The notes beneath the pieces were generated by a model. The model saw only the letters and a program-made list of their open reading frames with translations. It had not been told where the DNA came from and ran no database searches. The position numbers were made by a program, and so were the translations under genes. A stretch of DNA of 7,292 nucleotides, taken from NCBI GenBank assembly GCA_031972135.1, contig DALYFH010000035.1, positions 1 through 7,292 of the forward strand, read 5' to 3'. Of the stretch, positions 1-5,577 are shown in pieces; the first letter of the stretch is position 1, and every line of letters begins with the position of its first letter. Source of the DNA: GWF sp031972135. GTDB lineage: Bacteria; Patescibacteriota; Microgenomatia; UBA1400; UBA12108.

Positions 1-408
1 AGACCGCTGATGAACCGGCTTTTCCCTGATTTTGCCCCAGTATATAAACAGCTACTCAAGATCCCGACAAAAGCAAAACTAGCGAGTGAGAGCTATATAC
101 GGAGTCTAGGGATAGTGCCTAGAGCAAAAGAAGTGGAGATAATTAAGGGGAAAGTTTATGTGAGAGGAGTGTGTGAAGATAAAAGGTTTGGGAAAAAGGA
201 GAGGAATATTTTTGAAGTATTACTGAGACATACCGGAGACGTCGTGAGCTATGATGAGCTAGCGGATGAGGTCTGGGGGGAGGGGGAGTTTAAGAGCTTT
301 TGGGCGCTCGCCAAGCTAGTGGAGAGACTGAGGAAGACGATGGATGAGATAGGACTAGATCCTAAGCGGCTAGAGAGTATACGAGGGCAGGGGTATAGCT
401 GGGGTTAG
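1..408 (+). CDS. Winged-helix (OmpR-type) regulator, C-terminal part, cut by window edge
   Basis: The reading frame is open from base 1, and its first codons (R-P-L-M-N-R-L-F-P) align with residues 159-167 of the regulator at 1481-2365 (R-P-K-M-K-K-L-F-P). The Met at base 10 is therefore probably internal and the gene probably begins outside the window. The last 90 or so residues are a winged-helix DNA-binding domain of the OmpR/Trans_reg_C type. Visible hallmarks are V-S-Y-D-E-L-A-D-E-V-W-G before the recognition-helix region, F-W-A-L-A-K-L-V-E-R-L-R-K as the recognition helix, and the terminal wing motif S-I-R-G-Q-G-Y. No receiver domain is visible. It is a diverged paralogue of the downstream gene; the two share a 25-bp identical DNA stretch over the G-E-F-K-S-F-W motif (281-305 and 2235-2259). 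Its likely role is DNA binding and transcription control; the targets are unknown. Confidence 0.85.
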   Translation, partial: RPLMNRLFPDFAPVYKQLLKIPTKAKLASESYIRSLGIVPRAKEVEIIKGKVYVRGVCEDKRFGKKERNIFEVLLRHTGDVVSYDELADEVWGEGEFKSFWALAKLVERLRKTMDEIGLDPKRLESIRGQGYSWG

Positions 409-425
409 TGATTGCAGATCACCTC

Positions 426-464
426 TGATCCTGACCTAATCTATTGATCCTGACCTAATCTATT
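426..464. repeat. Tandem 19-bp direct repeat, two copies
   Basis: The unit TGATCCTGACCTAATCTAT occurs at 426-444 and again, identically and without a gap, at 445-463; one further base (T464) starts a third copy. It lies in the gap between two convergent genes, at the edge of the AT-rich block that separates the two paralogous regulators. The unit has no strong dyad symmetry and no U-tract follows, so it is not an obvious terminator. It could be a slippage product or an insertion scar. I see no other copy in the window. Confidence 0.8.
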
Positions 465-500
465 AAGCCTCTCAATTCCTGCGATAATTCTTTGATCGAA

Positions 501-909
501 TTAGGGGTGATCATATGGTGCTTTTCTAGTGGGAAATAATTCACCTGGAATAGAAATATCACCTAAAATCACTCCATGTATGATAATTAATATAGCTTTC
601 TCCCACTCTTTAGCTAATTCTTGATCTTTCATGCCTTCTTTAGTTTTGATAAAAAGTGTAGGCATAACTAAATGATGAGAGGATCGTTTAACAGGTGATC
701 TGTCAGATGGACTCAGCTGTATGGGGTAAATACTTGTGATAGGCTCAATTTCGATTGACTCTGTACCGATCAACTCATTTAATGCTTGATGCGTAATCAA
801 TTACCGCCATTCACGCGCGTCTGCTGGGTTTTCGTCCGCAACTACTCTGTAAATAATGATTTCTAACTCGGTATTTGTAGCAATAATACTAATCCTTTTG
901 AGTAAGCAT
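501..909 (-). pseudogene. Broken hypothetical gene (frameshift plus in-frame TAA)
   Basis: Two protein-like stretches lie in one minus-strand frame, split only by a TAA codon at 801-803. The upstream stretch (893-804) reads I-S-I-I-A-T-N-T-E-L-E and ends D-A-R-E-W-R. The downstream one continues L-I-T-H-Q-A-L-N-E-L-I-G for 99 residues to a TAA at 501-503. A C-to-T change of a Gln codon (CAA) would explain the internal stop. The frame has no usual start codon upstream, but ATG at 907-909 opens M-L-T-Q-K one frame away. Removing one G from the AAAAGG run (coding strand, 899-894) would join it to the body. That gives an ORF of about 135 codons, 11 bases after the stop of the upstream minus-strand gene, so the two probably formed an operon. 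I do not recognise the protein. An alternative is a live 99-residue ORF starting at TTG 798-800, but no convincing ribosome-binding site supports that. Assembly error is possible. Confidence 0.55.
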
Positions 910-920
910 ATTAATTAGTT

Positions 921-1406
921 CTAGTATTTTGCAGGATCAATTCCTGGGTCGATTTTGTAAAATGCTTGTCTTAAACCGTGATACAGTGAATTGTTAAACC
1001 AGGTATAATTCATTTCAACTGTTAACATGTCGTGCATGGCATATAAATAACTGCTGTTTGAGAGCAATAATTCTCGTCTATCAATAACACCTTCTGTTAA
1101 ACCCCTTTCGACTTTCAATATAGGTCCATATGTGTTGTCTATCTCTGCTTGACTATGTTCAGATGTTCGAGATAGTAGTACGTGAGTTGGGACAACTCTA
1201 TACGTACTCCGTGGCTTATTAGTAGAATAAAATTTGATAACCTCAGGAGATCTAGGCATAGGATCGGGTGTAGTTAAAAGATCTAGGTAAGCATGGATTG
1301 GAAACTCTTTTTCAATATTGGCAAGTAATTCATCTTTAACATTCAATACCAACATAAACTGTTCATAATTTTTGGGCTGATCGTATAGCAGTACATAGCG
1401 TGGCAT
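921..1406 (-). CDS. Hypothetical protein, 161 aa
   Basis: I do not recognise this protein. The ATG at 1404-1406 is supported by a good Shine-Dalgarno sequence, AGAGGAG (plus-strand 1414-1420), seven bases upstream. The product is a soluble-looking mixed alpha/beta protein with no signal peptide, no membrane segment and no Cys. It is rich in Tyr, Leu, Asp and Pro, with motifs such as M-P-R-Y-V-L-L-Y-D and Y-T-W-F-N-N-S-L-Y-H-G-L. It is read divergently from the regulator at 1481, and their promoters overlap. The broken gene at 501-909 follows 11 bases after its stop. This block is visibly AT-richer than its flanks: bases 541-600 have 18 G+C of 60, while 1681-1740 in the neighbouring regulator have 30 of 60. 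Its codon use also lacks the purine-rich bias of the flanking genes. Acquisition by transfer into a regulator pair is a reasonable inference, not a demonstration. Confidence 0.7.
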   Translation of the reverse strand: MPRYVLLYDQPKNYEQFMLVLNVKDELLANIEKEFPIHAYLDLLTTPDPMPRSPEVIKFYSTNKPRSTYRVVPTHVLLSRTSEHSQAEIDNTYGPILKVERGLTEGVIDRRELLLSNSSYLYAMHDMLTVEMNYTWFNNSLYHGLRQAFYKIDPGIDPAKY

Positions 1407-1430
1407 AAAGCTTCTCCTCTGTATTTATTT

Positions 1431-1460
1431 TTGACATTATAGGGTAGTGTGTAGTATAAT
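1431..1460 (+). promoter_or_regulatory. Consensus sigma-70-type promoter of the regulator gene
   Basis: TTGACA (1431-1436) and TATAAT (1455-1460) match the housekeeping consensus at all 12 positions, with an 18-bp spacer. The predicted transcription start is about 1467, leaving a leader of roughly 14 nt before the ATG at 1481. GGTGG at 1472-1476 is the only candidate ribosome-binding sequence, and it coincides with the second arm of a direct repeat. Confidence 0.85.
1436..1441 (-). promoter_or_regulatory. Divergent -10 box for the minus-strand gene
   Basis: Read on the minus strand, 1441-1436 is a perfect TATAAT. It lies 29 bases before the ATG of the 921-1406 gene and would give a leader of about 22 nt carrying the AGAGGAG ribosome-binding site. 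No good -35 box is present at 16-18 bp, so it may be weak or activator-dependent. It shares one base with the -35 box of the forward promoter, so polymerase could hardly occupy both at once. Confidence 0.45.
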
Positions 1461-1461
1461 C

Positions 1462-1479
1462 GTGGACAATTGGTGGACA
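1462..1479 (+). promoter_or_regulatory. Candidate operator: 7-bp direct repeat, 11-bp period
   Basis: GTGGACA at 1462-1468 recurs exactly at 1473-1479, 11 bp apart start to start, about one helical turn. It sits between the -10 box and the start codon and covers the predicted transcription start. Direct repeats with 11-bp period are the usual binding layout of OmpR/PhoB-type winged-helix dimers, and the gene just downstream encodes such a domain. Autorepression is therefore the natural inference. Chance cannot be excluded from one site. Confidence 0.45.
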
Positions 1480-1480
1480 T

Positions 1481-2365
1481 ATGCCAGATATAAGCTTTGT
1501 AAATAGTCCAAAAACAGAAGAAGAGCGGCTTAGGTCAACAGCAAAGGTAATTGCGAGTGGATTCTATGAAAAACAGGGATTTGTGGTCTTGCCAGTGCTA
1601 GATCCGAGGTTGGCGGCAACTTCGCAAGTGATTTATCCCCGAAAACTGGAATATCAAGCAGTGGAGTTGGAAGTGTGGGAGAGAGAGTGGAGGAAGGTCG
1701 AGAAGGAGTTATGGGAAGTGATGGATGAGTATCTGCCTGAATATCGAAAAATCCATGAGAAAGTGGAGGTAGTGGTCAGCAGATATGGGACAGTGTCATC
1801 TGGTAACTGGGTAGGGACCAAATATTATGTTAGAGCGGATCGCAGCACCGCTGATCTAGTAGCAATGATGATTAATTCAACTCTTTATATTATGCGAAAA
1901 GAGCTGGGAGTGACCTGGACAAAGAGGGAGGCGCTCATGGACTTTATCATGACCCGGCCTAAGATGAAAAAGCTTTTCCCTCATTTTGAGCCAGTGTTTG
2001 CTCAGTTGTCGCGTATACCTAAGAAGGTCAGGGATGAGTCGAGGGAGTATGTGAGGAGTCTCGGTCTAGCGAAACATCATGCAGATTTTGAGATGGTAGG
2101 CAACAAGGTGATTATAAAGGGGAACGTGGTTGGGAGAGAGATTACAAAGCAGGAGAAAGTAGTACTTAAGCTAATGGTTACTCGTCTGGGGGACCTAGTG
2201 AGTTATGACGAACTGGCAGATATCGTCTGGGGGCAGGGGGAGTTTAAGAGCTTTTGGGCACTGAATAAAGTGGTAGAGAGGTTGAGGCATAAGCTATTGG
2301 AGATGGGGATAGAGGGTAGTAGGTTGGAATCGGTACGAGGACAAGGATACATACTAAATGGTTAG
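1481..2365 (+). CDS. Two-domain protein: unknown N-terminal domain plus OmpR-type winged helix
   Basis: This 294-residue protein ends in a winged-helix DNA-binding domain at about residues 205-294. The domain shows V-S-Y-D-E-L-A-D-I-V-W-G, recognition helix F-W-A-L-N-K-V-V-E-R-L-R-H, and wing S-V-R-G-Q-G-Y. It has no CheY-like receiver, so it is not a classical response regulator. Residues 1-160 form an alpha/beta domain I do not recognise, with V-E-V-V-V-S-R-Y-G-T-V-S-S near residues 95-107, Y-Y-V-R-A-D at 115-120, and W-T-K-R-E-A-L-M-D-F near 146-155. Residues 161-200 form a linker segment that is also conserved in the paralogue at 1-408. No signal peptide or membrane segment is visible, so it is a cytoplasmic protein, most likely a transcription regulator sensing something through its N-terminal domain. 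The ATG at 1481 follows a perfect promoter with a short leader. Direct repeats there suggest it controls its own gene and perhaps the divergent one. Confidence 0.85.
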   Translation: MPDISFVNSPKTEEERLRSTAKVIASGFYEKQGFVVLPVLDPRLAATSQVIYPRKLEYQAVELEVWEREWRKVEKELWEVMDEYLPEYRKIHEKVEVVVSRYGTVSSGNWVGTKYYVRADRSTADLVAMMINSTLYIMRKELGVTWTKREALMDFIMTRPKMKKLFPHFEPVFAQLSRIPKKVRDESREYVRSLGLAKHHADFEMVGNKVIIKGNVVGREITKQEKVVLKLMVTRLGDLVSYDELADIVWGQGEFKSFWALNKVVERLRHKLLEMGIEGSRLESVRGQGYILNG

Positions 2366-2385
2366 TTTGAGACAGTTTGGTGGGA

Positions 2386-2414
2386 TTGGCGAGATATCTA
2401 AATTCATATATAGT
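2386..2414 (+). promoter_or_regulatory. Putative promoter of the thioredoxin-fold gene
   Basis: TTGGCG (2386-2391, 4 of 6) and TATAGT (2409-2414, 5 of 6) are separated by 17 bp. The predicted start near 2421 gives a leader of about 36 nt with GGGAGGAG (2442-2449) placed 7 bases before the ATG at 2457. I see no terminator after the regulator at 2365, so readthrough is also possible. Confidence 0.4.
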
Positions 2415-2456
2415 GGGTCACAGATTAACAACGATAATTTTGGGAGGAGTTAGGAT

Positions 2457-3224
2457 ATGAAGCAGACAGTACAGCAATACCTAATGGTAATACTACTCGT
2501 AGTAGGAGCCTATTTTCTAGGTGTTTACAAGACAAAAACTGAAATGTTAGAAAAAGGGGTGGGAGCAGCAGTGCAGCCAGCTCAGCAGCAGGCAGCGGCA
2601 GAGCCGACAACAGTTGATTTTGAAAAAGTAAAAGAAAAATTTGATGGGAAACACATCACGTTTGGTGATAAAAACGCCAAGATCGTCTTTACCGAAGTGT
2701 CTGATCCATCTTGCCCATTCTGTCATATCGCAGCAGGACTACATCCTGAACTCAATAACACTAGCGCTCAGTTTAAGTTAAAGGCAGACGGCGGTAGTTA
2801 TGTACCCCCAGTACCAGAGATCAAAAAGATGGTCGAAGATGGTAAGGCATCATTTATCTTCCTATACTCTAATGGCCATGGTAATGGAGAGCTCGCAACT
2901 CAACTCTTATACTGCGCCCATGATCAAGGTAAATTCTGGGAGACTCATGACAAACTCATGACTAAGGTTGCTTATGACATGATAAATGATGTTGTGAGAA
3001 ATGATGTAACTAAAGCCGGAGATTTAATCAAGTTGGTGGGCAACGCCGCTGACGGTCGCAAACTACAAAGCTGTATCGATAGCAAAAAGTACGCAGGTCA
3101 GCCAGCTGAAGACATGGCATTTGTCCAGTCTCTAACAGGTGGGTCGGGTACACCTACCTTCTTTGTTAACGAAAAGATTATCTCTGGTGCACAACCATGG
3201 AGTGCATTTGAACCACTTCTTTAA
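2457..3224 (+). CDS. Membrane-anchored DsbA-like thiol-disulfide oxidoreductase
   Basis: This 255-residue protein has one N-terminal hydrophobic segment (about residues 8-23) that acts as a membrane anchor or uncleaved signal. A flexible Gln/Ala-rich linker (about 37-50) follows, then a thioredoxin fold of the DsbA/Thioredoxin_4 type. The redox motif C-P-F-C is at residues 86-89 after S-D-P-S. The cis-proline loop G-T-P-T-F-F-V-N is at 231-238, with Pro at 233. Between them is the helical insertion typical of DsbA relatives, with Q-L-L-Y-C-A and F-W-E-T-H-D. Two extra Cys, at 153 and 206, could form a structural disulfide. It should act outside the membrane, forming or exchanging disulfides in exported proteins. 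The start is fixed by a strong GGGAGGAG ribosome-binding site. A strong terminator follows, so it is probably a single-gene unit. Family assignment is firm; oxidase versus isomerase or reductase is not resolved. Confidence 0.92.
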   Translation: MKQTVQQYLMVILLVVGAYFLGVYKTKTEMLEKGVGAAVQPAQQQAAAEPTTVDFEKVKEKFDGKHITFGDKNAKIVFTEVSDPSCPFCHIAAGLHPELNNTSAQFKLKADGGSYVPPVPEIKKMVEDGKASFIFLYSNGHGNGELATQLLYCAHDQGKFWETHDKLMTKVAYDMINDVVRNDVTKAGDLIKLVGNAADGRKLQSCIDSKKYAGQPAEDMAFVQSLTGGSGTPTFFVNEKIISGAQPWSAFEPLL

Positions 3225-3258
3225 AATCTAAGACTATTACTAGTCTCGCAAGCCAATT

Positions 3259-3282
3259 AAACCCCGCTTAGGCGGGGTTTTT
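3259..3282 (+). terminator. Rho-independent terminator after the DsbA-like gene
   Basis: AAACCCCGC (3259-3267) and GCGGGGTTT (3272-3280) form a perfect 9-bp stem with a TTAG loop, and the T run continues to 3282. It lies 34 bases after the stop at 3224. The next gene's extended -10 element begins at the last T of this run. Confidence 0.9.
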
Positions 3283-3290
3283 GGTATAAT
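3282..3290 (+). promoter_or_regulatory. Extended -10 promoter of the 7TM / ATP-grasp operon
   Basis: TGGTATAAT (3282-3290) matches the extended -10 pattern TGnTATAAT. The region expected to hold a -35 box is the terminator stem (about 3262-3267, CCCCGC) and has no match, consistent with an extended -10 promoter. Only eight bases (3291-3298) separate the box from the ATG at 3299. The transcript should therefore start at or within about two bases of the start codon, with no room for a ribosome-binding site. Confidence 0.65.
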
Positions 3291-3298
3291 ACGTTTGT

Positions 3299-4234
3299 AT
3301 GCTTAACCCCACTTCGCTAAAGACTACGCTCGGGGCAGGGATATTATTTGTACTATTAATTACTCTATGGCTCCCCCTGAGCACTGTGAGTGCACAAGAG
3401 GCAACCACGGCAGCAATAGTAGCTACAGATAGCGCACAAGTTTCGAGCTCTAGTGCACAGGTAGAAGCAGAGGATTTTGTACCAAAAGCAGATCTCACCC
3501 AGCCAACAGCAGAAGTAAAAGGTAAGCTCGCGAGATTGATTGATGAGAATCCAGCGGGCGAGCTAGCGTGGCACAACTTTTTGCGATATTTTATTGAGAG
3601 AGCAGTTAAGCAGGGCGTGCCCGCTAATACATTGGTTTTGATTATTTTGTTCCCGCTAGCCGTTACCTTAGTGGCCGCCTCTCGGCATCTAATAGGTATC
3701 CGTGGGACGGGTATCCTGACACCAGCGCTCCTCGCCGTAGCATTCTTGGCAACTGGTGTGTGGGCAGGGTTTGTCCTCTTTGTCCTAATACTAGCTGTGA
3801 CCATACTCTCACGTAGTCTCCTCAAAAACTTCCGCCTACAGTATCTCCCGCGCGTAGCTCTCCTACTTTGGTTTGTCTCGGCTGGTGTACTATCAGTCAT
3901 GTTTGTGGCTGGCGAGTGGGGATATAACAACCTGACTAGTATTGGTATTTTCCCGATTCTGATTTTGATGTTACTCGCTGAGACATTTATTGATCTGCAG
4001 TCTGGACGTAGTAGTAATGAGGCTAGGACTTTGATAGTACAGACAGTGGGCCTCGCGATCATTACCTCATTGATCTTAGGGTGGGAGCTAGTGCAGCGAG
4101 CTGTAATACTGTGGCCAGAAATGATCTTTTTGGGGCTAGCTATAACCGATATCTTTATGGGTAAGTACACGGGCTTGCGACTATCTGAATATTTGCTTTT
4201 TGGCCGCGTTGTTAAGGACGATGAAGAAGAGTAG
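3299..4234 (+). CDS. 7TM membrane protein (7TM_transglut family) with signal peptide
   Basis: The start is fixed by a clean signal peptide: residues 1-32 have a short polar start, a hydrophobic core at 11-28 and a likely cleavage site V-S-A/Q-E after residue 32. Residues 33-105 form an extracytoplasmic Ser/Ala/Glu-rich region with a small helical end. From about 110 to 286 there are roughly six or seven hydrophobic helices. The motif G-I-R-G-T-G-I-L-T-P-A-L-L-A at 133-146 is characteristic of the 7TM domain normally fused to an inactive transglutaminase. The C-terminus is cytoplasmic, ending in D-D-E-E-E. Proteobacterial relatives carry a transglutaminase-like domain before the 7TM part; here that domain is missing or shrunk to about 70 residues. 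The ATP-grasp/retropepsin gene starts 12 bases downstream, matching the gene neighbourhood known for this family. Transcription is probably leaderless. It may be the membrane receptor or anchor for its enzyme partner; the substrate is unknown. Confidence 0.85.
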   Translation: MLNPTSLKTTLGAGILFVLLITLWLPLSTVSAQEATTAAIVATDSAQVSSSSAQVEAEDFVPKADLTQPTAEVKGKLARLIDENPAGELAWHNFLRYFIERAVKQGVPANTLVLIILFPLAVTLVAASRHLIGIRGTGILTPALLAVAFLATGVWAGFVLFVLILAVTILSRSLLKNFRLQYLPRVALLLWFVSAGVLSVMFVAGEWGYNNLTSIGIFPILILMLLAETFIDLQSGRSSNEARTLIVQTVGLAIITSLILGWELVQRAVILWPEMIFLGLAITDIFMGKYTGLRLSEYLLFGRVVKDDEEE

Positions 4235-4246
4235 TGGGGAGCTTAT

Positions 4247-5569
4247 ATGAAACTCCATGACTTTTTAGGACTTAACTCACGCAATCATCTTTATACTTCT
4301 AAGTTCAATAGTCGAAGTGGCAAAAAAATCGCCAACAGCAAACTGCTAACCAAAGAGACACTTCACAAAGCACACGTTCGAGTCCCCAAAACTTTTGTTC
4401 GGATCTCTACTCTAGAGCAATTAGATAATTTTGACTTTTTGACGTTACCACCCGACTTTGTAGTTAAACCAAACAATGGTTTGGGAGGTGAAGGGATAGT
4501 AGTTATAGAGCGCCAAGGAGAGTTTGCTGGAGAGTGGATCGATTCGCAGGGGCAAACCTATGCAACAGCTGATATAAGACTACATATTGCAGATATTTTG
4601 TCTGGTAGATACTCGATGGATGATCAGCCTGATATCGCATATATTGAAGAGCGAGTGAGAGTGCATGCAGTATTTGAGAAATATAGTTATCATGGGACGC
4701 CTGATATCCGAGTGATAGTGTTTAACGAAATCCCAATCATGAGCTATGTGAGGTTGCCAACCGAAGAATCTGGTGGAAGGGCTAACCTATTTCAGGGAGC
4801 AGCAGCAGCTGGTATAGATATAGCAACTGGGATTACGACATACGGGGTACATCATGGGAGGCCAATCGACGTGTTCCCAGGGACTAGGCGCAAACTCGCA
4901 GGTATCCATATCCCGCAATGGGAGGAGATACTAGAGACAGCGATCGCTGCATCAAAGGCGATAGGGCTTGGGTATATGGCATCTGATATTGTTCTTCAAA
5001 CAATATCGAGTGAAAAGTTAAAAGGTAAAAGTGAAAAGTCAGAGCAGGAAGCCGTGCCGATGATCCTGGAGGTAAATGCACAGCCAGGACTAAAGATCCA
5101 GATAGCAAATAGAGCGGGTCTATGGGAGCGCCTAAACCGGGTGCAGGGCTTAAAAGTAGTGTCACCTAGACATGGGATCAGGGTCGCCCAGGCGCTCTTT
5201 GCTGACCCTAAGTTGCAGGAGAAGGGCCTGGGTAGAAAGACTGTGGGAGCCTACGAAGAAGTAGAGATACACGGCCTAAATGGTAAAAATATGACGGTAA
5301 AAGCTAAAATAGATACTGGAGCTGACGGTAGTAGTATAGATGAGACTCTCGCAAATGAGTTGGGACTAACAGACAGCGATAACGTGCTCTACTATGATTA
5401 TTTCCGTAATGCTAACGGTCGCAAGAGAAGAAAAATAGTCGGGGTTAATTTTGTGATGGCTGGACGGAGAGTAAAGACCCAGATTTCGATTGCGGATCGG
5501 TCTAGACTCAGGACCAAAATCTTGATTGGGAGACGTGATCTAAAACAGTTTGCAGTTGTGGTGGGTTAA
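4247..5569 (+). CDS. ATP-grasp ligase (RimK-like) fused to RimB-like retropepsin domain
   Basis: Residues 1-320 form an ATP-grasp enzyme of the alpha-L-glutamate-ligase-like group. Visible sites are the nucleotide-binding lysine and glycine loop V-V-K-P-N-N-G-L-G-G-E-G (72-83), a hinge with E134-E135, D-I-R-V (153-156), and the metal ligands D247 and E275/N277 in I-L-E-V-N-A-Q-P-G-L. Such enzymes use ATP to join a carboxylate to an amine. Residues 332-440 match the RimB / 'ATP-dependent zinc protease' family, now seen as retropepsin-like. Evidence is K-A-K-I-D-T-G-A-D (352-360, catalytic Asp 356), N-A-N-G-R-K-R-R, and the closing T-K-I-L-I-G-R-R-D-L (423-432). Other bacteria usually encode these as separate neighbouring genes. 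GGGGAG (4236-4241), five bases before the ATG, sets the start, and the gene lies 12 bases after the 7TM gene in one operon. It has no signal peptide and is cytoplasmic. The substrate is unknown. Confidence 0.9.
   Translation: MKLHDFLGLNSRNHLYTSKFNSRSGKKIANSKLLTKETLHKAHVRVPKTFVRISTLEQLDNFDFLTLPPDFVVKPNNGLGGEGIVVIERQGEFAGEWIDSQGQTYATADIRLHIADILSGRYSMDDQPDIAYIEERVRVHAVFEKYSYHGTPDIRVIVFNEIPIMSYVRLPTEESGGRANLFQGAAAAGIDIATGITTYGVHHGRPIDVFPGTRRKLAGIHIPQWEEILETAIAASKAIGLGYMASDIVLQTISSEKLKGKSEKSEQEAVPMILEVNAQPGLKIQIANRAGLWERLNRVQGLKVVSPRHGIRVAQALFADPKLQEKGLGRKTVGAYEEVEIHGLNGKNMTVKAKIDTGADGSSIDETLANELGLTDSDNVLYYDYFRNANGRKRRKIVGVNFVMAGRRVKTQISIADRSRLRTKILIGRRDLKQFAVVVG
5011..5038 (+). repeat. Four-copy heptanucleotide tandem repeat inside the ATP-grasp gene
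   Basis: Units TGAAAAG, TTAAAAG, GTAAAAG and TGAAAAG follow one another at 5011-5017, 5018-5024, 5025-5031 and 5032-5038. They encode residues 255-264, a Lys/Ser/Glu-rich loop (S-E-K-L-K-G-K-S-E-K). The loop sits between the two C-terminal strands of the ATP-grasp core (after A-S-D-I-V-L-Q and before P-M-I-L-E-V-N-A). Relatives usually have a short hairpin there, so this looks like a surface-loop expansion. Confidence 0.7.
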
Positions 5570-5577
5570 ATTTTGGG

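Noticed and set aside
485..503. Hairpin TAATTC / GAATTA as a terminator of the minus-strand pair
   Set aside because: The stem is only six AT-rich pairs with no U-tract in either direction, and it overlaps the stop codon.
801..803. Stop-codon reassignment (TAA read as Gln)
   Set aside because: TAA is the normal terminator of other genes in the window, such as 2457-3224, 5859-6923 and 6968-7195, so a point mutation is the simpler reading.
472..946. 10-bp match TCAATTCCTG at 472-481 and 937-946
   Set aside because: It is short, not extended on either side, and expected by chance in an AT-rich kilobase; no target-site or mobile-element structure accompanies it.
1760..1860. Resemblance of R-Y-G-T-V-S-S to the R-W-G-S-C-S motif of YgjP/WLM-type metallopeptidases
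   Set aside because: The following region has no H-E-x-x-H or H-E-L-x-H motif, so a metallopeptidase call cannot be supported.
2425..2610. Minus-strand ORF of 61 codons
   Set aside because: It overlaps the promoter, ribosome-binding site and N-terminus of the well-supported DsbA-like gene, and its Leu/Pro-rich product is what the reverse of a Gln/Ala-rich linker would give.
3268..4170. Long minus-strand ORF of 300 codons
   Set aside because: It is the antisense of the 7TM gene and starts inside it. Its product is Ser/Thr/Arg-rich with no domain pattern, and its last codons run into the terminator.
4884..5165. Minus-strand ORF of 93 codons
   Set aside because: It is antisense to the ATP-grasp core, including the D-I-V-L and L-E-V-N-A motifs; no ribosome-binding site or promoter supports it.
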